This document shows positions 35,601 through 46,345 of a DNA stretch of 64,000 nt, one piece after another. A model generated the notes under the pieces. That model ran no database searches. It was not told where the DNA came from and worked only from the letters and a program-made list of their open reading frames with translations. Both the position numbers and the translations under genes were made by a program. Position 1 is the stretch's first letter. Each line of letters opens with the position of its first letter. The stretch is from Gnetum montanum (Eukaryota > Streptophyta > Gnetopsida > Gnetales > Gnetaceae), in assembly GCA_015680685.1 (NCBI GenBank), contig MNCI01007621.1:1092801-1156800 (forward strand). Reading direction: 5' to 3'.

Positions 35601-36810
35601 ATCACAACATGGATGGTTGTGAAATATTTTATACTGAAGCCAAGCTTGAGTTGATACAAAGGTTTGAATGAATATTAGAAGATATGACTTTTGAAATTTT
35701 AGAACATCAAATCATGGGAAAAAAAGAATCATCAAGATTCCAAAAAAGCCACATAACCTTGGCATTGATATTTAAAATTTAGTTAATAGGAAGATATGTA
35801 TGTGTGATCAACATATATTTAATTTCCAAATCAACATGTCCAAATGTTAGACTTTGTTAAGTGTCCTACTTGATTAATCAAATAAAGGAAAGCTTAAAGA
35901 AACAACTATTTCAAATTCATACTGATCTTAAACTAGTATCATTCTTTCTTTGTGAAGACTTCAATGCAAAAGAACCGTTGAAAGAGAAACTCAATTTGAA
36001 AAAGATGTTTTTGTTAATTCAACAAGAAATTCCATTGGCCAGTGCATATTCCTCTTACTTCAAATATTCAATAGAAAATTCGAATCCAAAAATTCAAGAA
36101 TCAATGATGTTAATGAATAGTACGCATCAAGAACCATAATTCATCAACTATACTACCATTAAAAATGAAGATGAGTCAACATCATTCTTCATTAAGACCC
36201 TAAAATATTTGGTACAATTCTTGATTCTTCAAAGTTACCAAGCTACTAGAGTTATTCCTAAGGAAGAAATTGAGAAGTAAGATCAAGCCTTTCCATCTTG
36301 AATAAGGTCATTCAAACATATATCTCTTATGATGGAACTACAACTACTTCCATTAAATTTCAAGGATGATCAAAATTAGGGAGACTCTTAACCTTACTTT
36401 TATTTATAAATTTCTTATTTTTTTATTATTTAATTCATATTAGATAATTAAAATATCTTAGGGTAATACAAGTTTAAAACAAGGATTTGCCTTGTCTTCA
36501 CTTGGATAACCAGATATGAGTTGCACCTTGTGTGACCCTAGTTAAGACTAGTGATTAATGGTTTGTAGATGTTTAATTTGCCTCTTATCATTACCTTGGA
36601 GAATGAGATAAGTATTGATAACATAATATTTAATTTCCATGTAGTCTTATTACATATATTTTGGTTTGTAGTACAAGCATAAGAACATTAGAATATTCGA
36701 CCTCAAGTCAAAAGAAGAAATCAAAGTATTAGAGCATCAAAACATGGAAGAGGCAACAAAGTTGGAAAAACATCATTAACATGGACTCATTTGAGGATGA
36801 ACAAAATCAA
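32601..36810 (+). other. Element G interior, no recognised domain
   Basis: The longest frames are 34013-34333, 35375-35671 (98 residues) and 35861-36139 (92 residues). The last two are Lys/Glu/Phe-rich and lie close together, so they may be one decayed ORF (about 35217-36139), but I see no Gag, protease, RT or integrase motif. A tRNA-derived dimer lies at 33600-33830. Confidence 0.45.
33600..33830 (-). mobile_element. SINE-like dimer with two tRNA-derived heads
   Basis: On the - strand, a first head (33822 down to 33750) has an A-box-like TAGCACATTGATGATTAAGAGG and a B-box-like GGGTTTGATTCCC. After a T/A-rich spacer a second head (33695 down to 33615) has GCTAGATGATGGGTAAGAG and GGGTTTGATTC. 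The two box pairs are spaced like a RNA polymerase III promoter. Both heads share the word order, which suggests a dimeric SINE or two tandem insertions. I see no clear target duplication. Confidence 0.5.
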
Positions 36811-36822
36811 TGGGGGATAGAT
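36811..36822 (+). other. Polypurine tract (G)
   Basis: TGGGGGATAGAT lies immediately before the 3' LTR start TGTTACATCCCC. Confidence 0.7.
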
Positions 36823-38022
36823 TGTTACATCCCCATTCCTAAATGATATCACTACAAAATAAATATGATGTCTCTTCATAACAAGTATCATAATTATTGT
36901 AATAAGATCCACAATGGTAAGTTGTAACTAAGTGATGAGTTTTCATAAACACGATGCATCAATAGGCATGCATCGATGCATCCCCATTAACATAGCTCCA
37001 TCGATGTAGATGCATCAACACTAATTATGCAAATCCTATATAAATGTATGCACCAACCACATTTATGGTAGCTTAGGTCCATAGCATAGTAAATCTCTTG
37101 TAGTTTGATTTCCCTAAAGTTAGAATATTTTCTCTCTGAGTGCTCAAGTGTGAATTAAAGATATTATGCATATCTTTATTTGAACGTTATGTACCTAAAC
37201 ACTTTGGCATGAATGGTAATAAAGATGAGATTTCTAATATTCATTGCAACACTTAGATTAGTTTAATCTTTCTTACTTGCATTTTACTTTGAATGCACCT
37301 TACTTTCATATTTTTAATTAGCTAAAATACTTAATTAATAAAACAATAAGTATGACCACATCAAAAATAATGTATTGCACTTAGTAATCCTAGTAGTGGC
37401 CATTTGGCATGCCTAGTAATTGCCACTTGGTAATCCAATAGCATTGATACTAATTCGAGATGTGTATGGTAGGTGGGAATAGCTACTTATGTTAGGATAC
37501 TTAGTCACTAGAGTAACTAAATAGTTAAATAATTGATAGTTAAACCTTCATTTATTCACCTAGCCCTTAGAATAAGAATATATATAGATACAATACTTTC
37601 AAAAATATACATCACAAGCTTTAACTCACATTTAATCATACACACTATAACACAACTATGAGTTAGGAAGAAAACAAGCATACAATCCCTTGACTCATAG
37701 TCTAGGACTATGGGTGAACTTAGGAACTAAGTTTATGAAATTCAATTGGATTTCTAGTACATTATTGTGATTCATATGGTTAGGTGTAGGGGTTATCCAC
37801 TACTCATCACTAATACTTGAAAGGATGTATTGTAATAACTTGCATGTCTCTCAAGGTGACCTTTTGGGATTTGCCCTAAGGTATTTATACTTAGGCATTA
37901 AAGGTTGTATGAGCATGAAGTTATGAAGTCAGTAAAGAAAAATAATAGGTGTCAAATGAAGTAATATAAAAAGGTGACTAGCCATCCCTTTTGGCTAGTA
38001 ATAGACCTAACTGTGGTGGTAG
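36823..38022 (+). repeat. Element G 3' LTR, interrupted
   Basis: The LTR sequence runs 36823-36932, is interrupted by solo LTR S, and resumes 37815-38022 before the assembly gap. Its right end is not in the sequence. Confidence 0.75.
36933..37809 (+). mobile_element. Solo LTR S inside G's 3' LTR
   Basis: 877 bp, start TGATGAGTTTTC, end CTACTCATCA, the family end also seen in B, C, D and F. The flanking 5-mers are CTAAG (36928-36932) and CTAAT (37810-37814), a target duplication with one change. Upstream of a TATA box at 37037 lies a cluster of GATGCATC/ATCGATG words (36950-37020) in the place where B, C and D have GATATC words. No internal region remains, so LTR-LTR recombination has removed it. 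Confidence 0.88.
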
Positions 38023-38091
38023 NNNNNNNNNNNNNNNNNNNNNNNNNNNNNNNNNNNNNNNNNNNNNNNNNNNNNNNNNNNNNNNNNNNNN
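38023..38091. other. Assembly gap, 69 N
   Basis: Unknown bases; the end of element G's 3' LTR probably falls here. Confidence 0.95.
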
Positions 38092-38790
38092 TTTTTTCTT
38101 TTCTTACAATCTTACAACATGGCTATCTCATTTAAAGAGTGAATCCCTTCTCATGGGTTCTTCTCCCAAGTTCTCTTAAGCATTTCTTACATGAATTTCT
38201 TACAATTTTATGCATTCTCTCAAGTTTCTCTTATGCATGTTTTAATTTAAAGTTATTTTAAGTTTTTAAAGTTTAATAAATGTTTGCACATTATTCTAGT
38301 AAATTTTGAAAATATTTAAAAGTGTTTTCAACCCATAATTCAATAGATTCACTTCCCAATTTTAGATTCATATTAATTTTCATGTTCTTATTCATGGATT
38401 TTTTTCTTTTAAGTAAAATTTGATTTAAAAGCACACATTTCTCATTTATCGTGCTTATTTCAAGCTTCTCTAGCTTTTTGAGGTCTTCTCTCATGTTTGT
38501 TTCATATTTATGAAAGCATTTGAAGTTAATTTGAGAAAGAATTTTAAGTTTATGATGGTTTTGTGCTTTCAACATATATGTGTTAAATTCAAGGCTCATT
38601 TAATGTTTATTTTTTAATTCTTTAAATTCTCACCATGTTTAGAGGCTGATATACATATTGTTAGTCCTTATTTAAGTTTGAACTTCTATTCATCTTAGAT
38701 TTTCTTCAAAGTTTGATTTCAACATTATTCTTTATTTGTTATAAGACCACAACTTAACCACAAATTCATCCCAAATTGTTGTATACATAG
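38092..38790. other. T-rich sequence without a gene
   Basis: Tracts such as TTTCTTACAATTTTATGC and repeated TTCTCAAG/TCTTAAG words only. The 102-codon frame at 38291-38599 on the - strand follows base composition. Confidence 0.4.
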
Positions 38791-39662
38791 AGACATTTCT
38801 AGGTGATCTTGACTCTATCACAACTTGTAATGATCAACCATGACTTCACCACAACTTGTGGCAATCGACTACAACCTTACCATGAATCATGGTCTACCCA
38901 AAGTATATTTTTTAATAGTTCCATAACTCATGGTCTTCTCATGGGTAATTTGAAATCTAAAAGAGGTAAAATGAAGGCTAGAACCTGCACCATGACTTGT
39001 GGCCAACTTGTATAATTCTTAGAGTTTAATTTCTCTATTCTAGTCAAATGAACACCCATGGTTGGCTTGTGGTATTATAGCATGACTTGACCACAACTCA
39101 TGGTAAGTCATCATGACCTGTGGTAAGATATCGTAACTTATGGTTTTATAAACTAGTGATGACCAATTTGCAAAACTAGTGGTAAGAAATTTCTGCAATA
39201 GCCAATTTAAAGAAACCTTATTCTAATACCATCCTCTAATAATTCAACCCTCATTCACACTAGTCAACATGTCAAAATATCACCCTTAAGTTAGTTCTTC
39301 TATTAGCTTTCTCAGAGTTCCCACAAATCAAAAACTATGACTCACAAGCACATCTTTCAATAAAATCATGAGCTAACCATAACTTGTGGTTAACTCATGG
39401 TATACTTAAAACTAACAAGTCTCTATTTTTTGGTCATCACAACCTTATCATGACTCATGATATAATAAAATGAGGTCATCATGACTTATGGTCCATCTCA
39501 TCTTAGTCTAGAGGCTAGAAGTAGTAGAACTACATCTTTACAAGTGACCATGACTTAACCATGATCCATGGTTAGATCACCATGAGCACACTATGACTCA
39601 TGATCTATACAAATTAAAGATAGAGTTAAATGGTAGAAACTCTACATTAAAAGAAGACACTA
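38791..39662. repeat. Degenerate dyad repeat, ACCATGA-type (left flank of D)
   Basis: Words such as ACCATGACTT, CATGACTTGTGGT, ACTCATGGT and CATGATCCATGGTT recur at irregular spacing, each nearly its own reverse complement around the centre. The same words resume at 59316 beyond element D, so D was inserted into this repeat. Confidence 0.65.
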
Positions 39663-39667
39663 AAACG

Positions 39668-40551
39668 TAATGAGTGGTGAGGTACCCTTATGCCCAACTA
39701 TATGAATCACAAGTGTTCACACACAACTTGACTGGATTCCATGGATGGGACTAGTTATGGCATCTAGATCATTATGCTTTGATTCACTATCTTCCCACTT
39801 GGACTAGTGGTAAATTTATCACATATGGTTTAGTCCAAAGTGAGGCATATGATGTTGTCTAATTTTATGCTACTTCTATTGACAATAAAGAGATAAATTA
39901 ATTAAGCTAATGCACAATGGAAAATAGAATCTAAACTAGCCTACATGTGATGAGTGTTTGTCCCTAATCATCCGTACATGCCTTGGACTTCATATAACTA
40001 CTACTGGGATTACCAAGCATATGTCAATAGGTGTGGCAAATGATACACTACCGGATTACCAAGTACTTACACTTAAGTGCTTCTAATTAAGTTGTACTAA
40101 TTCTGCTTAATGATAGGAATAGTAAATAGCAATAAATGGAAACATTAACTAAAGAAAATAGTAAATAATTAAACAATTAAATAATTTAAGAAATAATAAG
40201 TCTAAGTAAATGTGATAATGATGGATGTAATCTTGATCTTTATTTCCAGTCATTTAATATATCCAAGTACATCACACTCGAACAAAGGTCTCATACAATG
40301 ACAAATATCACACTATGGGCATACATTGGAAATAATAGAACTTGAATTTAAAAATCTAAGAATGACTATCAAAAACTGAGAACTAAAACTATGTCCCAAC
40401 CATGCACCCAAGTGTTGTATTTATAGGCTAGCATGGTGGAGATGATATCAGATATCCGACATCATTTCCTAGGATCCAATATTGCATATCTGATATTGGA
40501 GCCTTAATATCGAATACCCAATATTGGGGCCAAAACAATGATAATTCATCA
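39668..40551 (-). repeat. Element D 3' LTR
   Basis: On the - strand it starts TGATGAATTATCATTG and ends ACCACTCATTA, so the terminal CA has become TA. GATATC/AATATTGG words lie at 40445-40530 and the TATA box at 40418-40425. Body words (complement of TTTGTCACATATG, AACTGGACTAGTGG) match 58378-59315. Confidence 0.92.
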
Positions 40552-40565
40552 TACCCCCTCAACTG
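40552..40565 (-). other. Polypurine tract (D)
   Basis: On the - strand CAGTTGAGGGGGTA directly precedes the 3' LTR. Confidence 0.8.
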
Positions 40566-40735
40566 AATGAAAACTTGTCCCTGAGTTAAAGAAAATGAGG
40601 AACAAGCTCTTTACAAAAAATTGTTGGGAAGGTACAAACTTATTGACTAACTCAATAAAAAATGGACTTATACATGCCACAGTGGTGCTTACAAATATTG
40701 GAACACAATATTACAAGACATAGAATCAGGGAAGC

Positions 40736-40887
40736 TCATGTAGCACTTAGAGGCGGTGGCTCCTCCATCGATTACTTCCCTTTGTCACCAGGCTTGTGAA
40801 ATTTGTAGTGATCAAGTAATGCCTACAACTTCTTTTCTTCCATCGTCAAGTTGTGTACCACCTAGGCTAATGAGTTGATGTGGACTG
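40736..40887 (-). pseudogene. Element D ORF3, C-terminal piece
   Basis: This is the end of ORF3 after the nested element: it reads DKGK-SMEEPPPLSAT and stops at 40736-40738. The MEEPPP block is shared with C (26819-26836). Confidence 0.6.
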
Positions 40888-43413
40888 TGTACTGTCTGAA
40901 ATCGTCGGTGCAAGGCTGGAATGAAATAGACACTGAGAGATCTACAGACAGGCACAGAAGACTCTACCTTCACTTGAGGACAAGCTAGAACTGACGAAGG
41001 TAGAGTACCTTGGGTGGTCCGCACGAGGATCAGACAAGGATTTCCCCAAACATATGCCAATGTGCAATACGCTGGGTTATGTGTAAATAGCGTAATAAAC
41101 GTAAACCAAAACACAAATGTGCAGGAATATAAACAGAGAGATAAGCAAGAATGAACAAAAAATGTAACAAATATTAGCCAAAAAATATAGCAATATTATT
41201 GCATAATGAAAATTACAATGCACTGGTCTAGATGCAGTTGTGAATCTGACACAAGGCGGATGAAAAGCCCCAGTGGATGCAGAGGGGTGATGGTATGCTG
41301 GTTTGGGCCATAGGCACAATGTGAAGGCTGTATGCTCAGTGTGCAGGGTAGAAGTCCAGCGTGCAAGGTGGGTGTTCTTGATGCTCTAAGTGTGGATTCT
41401 CCAAATTTTTGCCAAGATTCTCTGATTTTCGAACCCTAATCTAGTCAAAAATCTGGGTTTTTATATAAGTTTGGGCATTAAATTCATATCTAAGATGGGA
41501 TGATTGGCTGTGGGATGTTGGAATTTTAGATCAAGTGACATGTGGAGCATCGACTGGGTGCAAAAGAATGAGACTTTACAAGTGTGCAGCATGCCAACAT
41601 GTACACGCTGGGTGTATATGGCCCACACACTGGACAGCGTGTGGACAAGCATGAAGAATTTCTGACCAAATTTTGAACTGTGACACTAGTATTTAACATG
41701 GATCTAGATGCTTGATGTCTTGAGGATGCTTCCTATTGATTTTGGGCTCATTTAACCTTGATTTGATAGGGCTTTAGGAGGCTCCAAGAGTGTACCTACT
41801 GGGCGTGTAGGCTAGTGTGTGGGCATGAAAACTATAGTTTTGGAGCCTAATCTTGTACACTAGAGTTGGATCCTTGTTGCCTAAGTTTTTCTAGTTCTCC
41901 AGGGTGTCCGGGGGTTTATTTTGGCTTCATTTTGGCTGAGTTTTGGGCGTGTTTCTGGTGTGCACGCTGTGCTATATGCTGGGCATGCAGGGCCAAGAAT
42001 GGCACTTATGATGCCTAAAATTGATGTTTCTAGAGCCTGTGGACTTGTAGATTCATTGACCATGCCTTGAGGGTTGACTCCATGTCAAAATCTTGTCCAA
42101 AATGTCCAATCAACCTTGTTCAAAGTGGTGCATGCTGGGCTACACGCTGGGCATGCAGGCAAACGTACAGGCATGAAAGTGCCACTTTTCAAGGTCAAAA
42201 CTTGATTTTTGGGAGCCCAAGATGATGCCTGATGGTTTCCTTACCTTTGGGAGTTGATTTCCTATGAAAAATCATGCTCTGAGTACCTATTTTGGTTTGT
42301 CTATGATGTTACACACTAGGTGTGCAGGCCAGCATGCAAGCATAAAAACCCATCATTTGGAGCCCAAAATTTGATTTTCAAGTGCCTGAGAGCTGTTGGG
42401 AACCTTGGGGAAGGTCCTGGGGGGTCCATATGCTCAATTATGGCATGTTTTGACTCATTTTTGGGGTTCAAAAGTTGCTGTACACTGGGCGTGCAGGCTA
42501 GTGTGCAGGCATGAAACCCCATCATTTGGAGCCAAAAATTTGATTTTTAGGTGGCTGAGAGCTACTAGGGACCTTGGGGAAGGTCTTGGGAGGTCCAGAC
42601 GCTCAATTCTGGCATGTTTTGGCTCATTTTTGGGGTCTAAAAGTTGCTATACGCTGGGCGTGCAGGCATGAAAACCCATTATTTGGAGCCCAAAATTTGA
42701 TTTTCAAGTGTCTGAGAGCTACTAGGGACCTTGAGGAAGGTCCTAGGGGGTCCAGACGCTCAATTCTGGCATGTTTTGGCTCATTTTTGGGGCTCAAAAG
42801 TTGTTGTACGCTAGGCATGTAGGCCAACATGTAGGCATGAAAACCCATCATTTGGAGCCCAAAATTTTATTTTCAGGTGCCTGAGAGCTATTGAGGACCT
42901 TGGGGAAGGTCCTAGGGGGTCCAAACACTCAATTATGGCATGTCTTGGCACATTTTTTGGGGCTCAAAAAATTGTTGTACACTGGGCGTGCAGGCCAGCG
43001 TGCAGGCATGAAAACCCATCACTTGGAGCCCAAAAGTTGATTTTCAGGTGCCTGAGAGCTGTTGGAGACCTTGGGGAAGGTCCTATGGGTCCAGACGCTC
43101 AATTCTAGCATGTTTTGGCTCATTTTTAGGGCTCAAAATTTTCTGTACACTGGGCTGTACGCTGGCCAGCATACACCAAGATGTGCCCAGAGTATACTTG
43201 GTCAAAACCAAGTATTTTGAACCCACAACTCGAAATTCTAGATGTTTGATGATGATGTAGTCACCTATGGGTCCCAAGGAACTCTTTCTTGTTCAATTAT
43301 GCTCCATTTGATGTTGTTTTTGAGGTTCGCAAGTTTCGGTCATGTTGGGAAACATCATGACTTAGCTTGATTCTTGTTTGAAAGTGCTGGGTCCAAATTT
43401 TTGTGGTGTTTCA
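40888..43413 (-). repeat. Element E 3' LTR
   Basis: On the - strand it starts TGAAACACCACAAAAATTTG and ends GACAGTACA. It holds five copies of an about 169-bp repeat (42341-43170). It aligns with 49182-51378 throughout. Confidence 0.95.
42341..43170. repeat. 169-bp tandem repeat in E 3' LTR, 5 copies
   Basis: The landmark CATGAAAACCCATCATTTGG recurs at 42341, 42510, 42667, 42836 and 43007 (spacings 169, 157, 169, 171). Each unit also has GAGAGCTACTGGGGACCTTG and GTACGCTGGGCGTGCAGG words. One unit is short by about 12 bp. Confidence 0.92.
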
Positions 43414-43428
43414 TTGGCCCCTCTTTGT
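43414..43428 (-). other. Polypurine tract (E)
   Basis: On the - strand ACAAAGAGGGGCCAA lies immediately before the 3' LTR start. Confidence 0.8.
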
Positions 43429-45266
43429 TGATGCTTGGAGGAATCAACCCAAGAGGCGTCGACAAAGAAGTACAAAACACCACAAGCAAACTGGTAGCAA
43501 GCATTGTCCTTTGGCACTTGTCCAAATGTCATCGCACTGTGTTCAAAGTACATGGGTGTAGGAAATAAGGTTTTGAGATGGGTAGGTAGATGTTTGTAAC
43601 TGTGGGATTGGGAATTGATCAAGGAATTATGCTGATGTGGGAGGGGATTGTTCATCTTGTGCAAACAAGTCATGTTGTTCCTTGTCGATGGCCAATATTT
43701 GGCAGACTTGGAACCAAGGCATGAGAAGTATGTCCTTTGGAGGAACAAGACTCTTGTATCATGTTTAAGAGAACTCGTTGCCACAACCAAAGCCATGTAA
43801 TGAGGTGGTGCATTTTTTGGAGAAATAGGACCCTTGTGTCAGGTTTAAGGAAACCCATTGTCTGACAGCCAAAACCATGTAGTGAGGTGAAACATGATGG
43901 TGTGAGACACAAGTACTTCTTTCCAAGATAACTGCCTTCCCACCTGGGGATTGTATGGGAAGTGCCAAGGGTCTTGTGGTTCATTTTTCTCTTTGCTCTT
44001 TGATCTTTTCCTTTTCTTTTTATTTTTCTTTTCCATTTTTTTTGTTATTTTTGGACAGAGCTTTCTTTTCAATTTTGCACTCGTGCTCATGTGCCATGTT
44101 GTGTGTTGCAGCTACTTGAGAGTATTGCAACATGCAATAGTGTGCTCAAAGTTTTGGGGTGTAGTAGGTGTATTTGGGAACTATAACCAAGTAGGAAAGG
44201 GAACGAGAGTGTTGGGGAAGTGGAGAATGTATCGGAAACTGGGAATGTACTTTTGAACAAATTGATTAACCTGGTTGCGTGTGTCAGAAACAATGTGGCA
44301 CCTTGTCACCATGATGAAGTGTATCCGTGTATGAGCACCACTAGGTGTCATCCTGCAAACACAACTCCAAGAAGACAAGAAAACCACAAGTGAATGAGTT
44401 AGCAAACACTTTAGACATGAATATGGCTGATGAAAATGGAGGCATCATGTGAAACTTAAGGCAAACAAATTGAGCAGCAATAGTGTTGTCAGAGCCGATG
44501 TGATGAAAGATGCGGTAGGCGTTGATGAAGAAATGTCATGAATTACAGTAGCATGTGAATGTGCTAGAGATGATCTTGCTAGTTTATAGTCTTAGCAGAC
44601 TATCGTGGGTTACTTTTACGTCATAACCCATTGGACGTTGCCAGTTTATCGTCGTAGTGGATGTTGCGATGCTAGTTTATAGTCATGGAGGGCTATGAAG
44701 AGGCAAGCTAGTTTATAGTCTTAGAAGACTCTAGTAAATGAGTGTGAAAATTTAATGTCATGTCGGATGAAGCTTTGTGGTGTCAGTTTACCGTTATGAC
44801 TCTAGGACATTCTATGTGGATGCATGCATGTGTGTCTATATGACCCTGTAAACAAAAGAAACTAGAGAAAACAATGTTAAATAGCAACTGCAGAAAACAT
44901 GAACTGAAATGCACAAGTAAATAGAAAACAATGTGAAGAGGTGGTAGTTTAAGGCCTTTTCGGGACATGAGAGAATGCGTAGGCTAGTATAATACAAACG
45001 AACGTGACATATGCACCACAAAATAATGTGAAGAGTGTGTAGAGATTTAGCTTGTTTTTGGCCTTAGGGGTGCTTTAACAACCGAATGTGGTTTTGGAAT
45101 CATTTTAGGCCTAGGCTCCATTGGGAGGCTTATGGTTTTTGCCACTCGTTCAGGCATTTTAGGTCTAAATACTTGTGTTGGTTGCCACTTGTCTGGGCAT
45201 TTTAGCTCTAGGTGTTGCGTTTGTTACCGTGTGTGTTACTTCAAGAGGCTCCTCTTTCAAGACTTG
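43429..45266 (-). other. Element E region between protease and 3' LTR
   Basis: Pol would be expected here but no RT or integrase motif is readable in any frame. An 82-bp tandem duplication lies at 43726-43886 (shared words GGAACAAGACTCTTGT/GGAAATAGGACCCTTGT and CCAAAGCCATGTAATGAG). Five copies of a 22-bp motif lie at 44578-44800. The open frame at 43362-43796 on the - strand spans the LTR edge and is not a gene. Confidence 0.6.
44578..44800. repeat. GCTAGTTTATAGTCTTAG-type repeats in E
   Basis: Copies start at about 44578, 44640, 44671, 44707 and 44782. TAGTCT and AGACTA within a copy can pair. Related copies at 46340 and 46396 lie in the Gag-protease spacer, where the - strand reads SAKTLNW or SAKMQNW; here the Trp codon has become a stop. 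Confidence 0.7.
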
Positions 45267-45998
45267 TCACATGTCTATGTTATGGTCAACTTGAAAGGGA
45301 GTGTTGTTGCCATGTATAATGACTTGTCCACCTTCGTATGAAAGATGGATTTCTTGATGTATCGGTGAGGAAACAGCTCGTTGTTGTGATAGCCAAGGTC
45401 TACCTAGAATCATGTTGAAACTGGGCATCTCTTCTATGACAGTGAATTCTGCGCTGCTGGGGAATTGTTCACCTGCCATGAAGGCTAGGTTAATCTTGCC
45501 CTTAACTATGACACATGATCCATTGAAGGATTTTAGACACGTGATTTCTGTTTCCATGATCTCATCTGCCATGCCTAGTTTGTCGATGATGAAGTATAGA
45601 ACTACGTTTGTTGCCACGCCATCATCAACGTGCACTCTACAAATAGTACATTGCCCAACACGTATGCTAATCGACAATGGAGCTATTGTGACCTCCCCTC
45701 GTTCGGGGTTGACTTTAACTACATCGTCATAGAAGGCTAAGGTGTTTGAACCCAATCCTTGTGGTGTGTGTTGTGAAATCATTGCATGGATAGATTCCAT
45801 GTTAGTGGGGATGTCCTCTGTAATAGGAATGAATGCTAATGTTTGCCCTAAGGCTTCACGATGAGCCAATGATGTCATGACCAGGTCGTACAAGCTCATG
45901 GTTGTATTCTTTTGTTTGAGTGTTTGTTTCACATGGGCGAGTGTAGCTACAAAGTCCATGTTGTTTGTTGTTGTGTTGGTTGCCTCTGTATGGGTCAA
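45267..45998 (-). pseudogene. Element E aspartic protease domain
   Basis: The open frame is 243 residues. Near residue 120 it reads CRVHVDDGVATNVV, where plant retroelement proteases usually have D-[TSG]-G; here the motif is D-D-G. Near residue 195, FNMILGRPWLSQQRAVSS is the conserved I-L-G-R block. Both are spaced as in retropepsin-like domains, which act as dimers to cut Gag. The frame is intact, so it is called a pseudogene only because the element around it lacks pol and gag is frameshifted. It is read on from the Gag spacer (45999-46345). Confidence 0.8.
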
Positions 45999-46345
45999 GG
46001 GCTTGGGCCTGGTTTATTTGGGACTAAAGGTAGGGCCCTTAGCATTCAGTTGTTGTGTACTAAGTGTGGCCTTTGTTTCGGCTATGGATGTTGTTCATTA
46101 TTTGTTTGTCCTCTCCTGCTGCCATTTGGTAGGCTTACTCATGTTGTTGGCAATGTTGACTCTTGAGGGAGAAGAGGTTGAGACATTGCCTATGGTTAGG
46201 CTCTGGGTAGGTGAGCAGCCATTGCATGGTGGCACCTTTATGAAAAATGGTAGTTTGGAAGGATTCGTTGGTGTTTGACTAGCTTGTTGTGGCACCTTGA
46301 TAACGAAAGGTTTCTTTGTTGTTGTCGTTGGTGCATCGTGCCAGT
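45999..46345 (-). other. Element E Gag-protease spacer with KVPP repeats
   Basis: On the - strand, frames give repeated F-[VI]-[VI]-K-V-P-P and S-A-K-[TM]-X-N-W words, continuing from the Gag C-terminus (GPPIIMKVPP, FVVKVPPP). Pro-rich spacers of this sort are common between Gag and protease in plant Tat-type elements. Confidence 0.55.

Larger units (their letters stand above)
32085..38022 (+). mobile_element. Element G: LTR element without recognisable gag-pol
   Basis: A 5' LTR (to 32585) and a 3' LTR (from 36823) share blocks such as GATGTCTCTTCATAA, GCATGTCTCTCAAGGTGACC and CATCCCTTTTGGCTAG. A tRNA-Met primer site follows the 5' LTR and a purine tract precedes the 3' LTR. The 4.2-kb interior has short frames only. 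The element is therefore non-autonomous (LARD-like) or very old. The 3' LTR is split by solo LTR S and then runs into an assembly gap. Confidence 0.75.

Noticed and set aside
42316-42851. Overlapping open frames on both strands in the E 3' LTR
   Set aside because: They come from the GC-richer 169-bp repeat (period not a multiple of three, frames on both strands) and recur in the 5' LTR; no protein family is recognisable.
45877-46278. 133-codon + strand frame rich in Val, Leu and Cys
   Set aside because: It is antisense to the E protease and spacer, whose - strand frame has clear retropepsin motifs.
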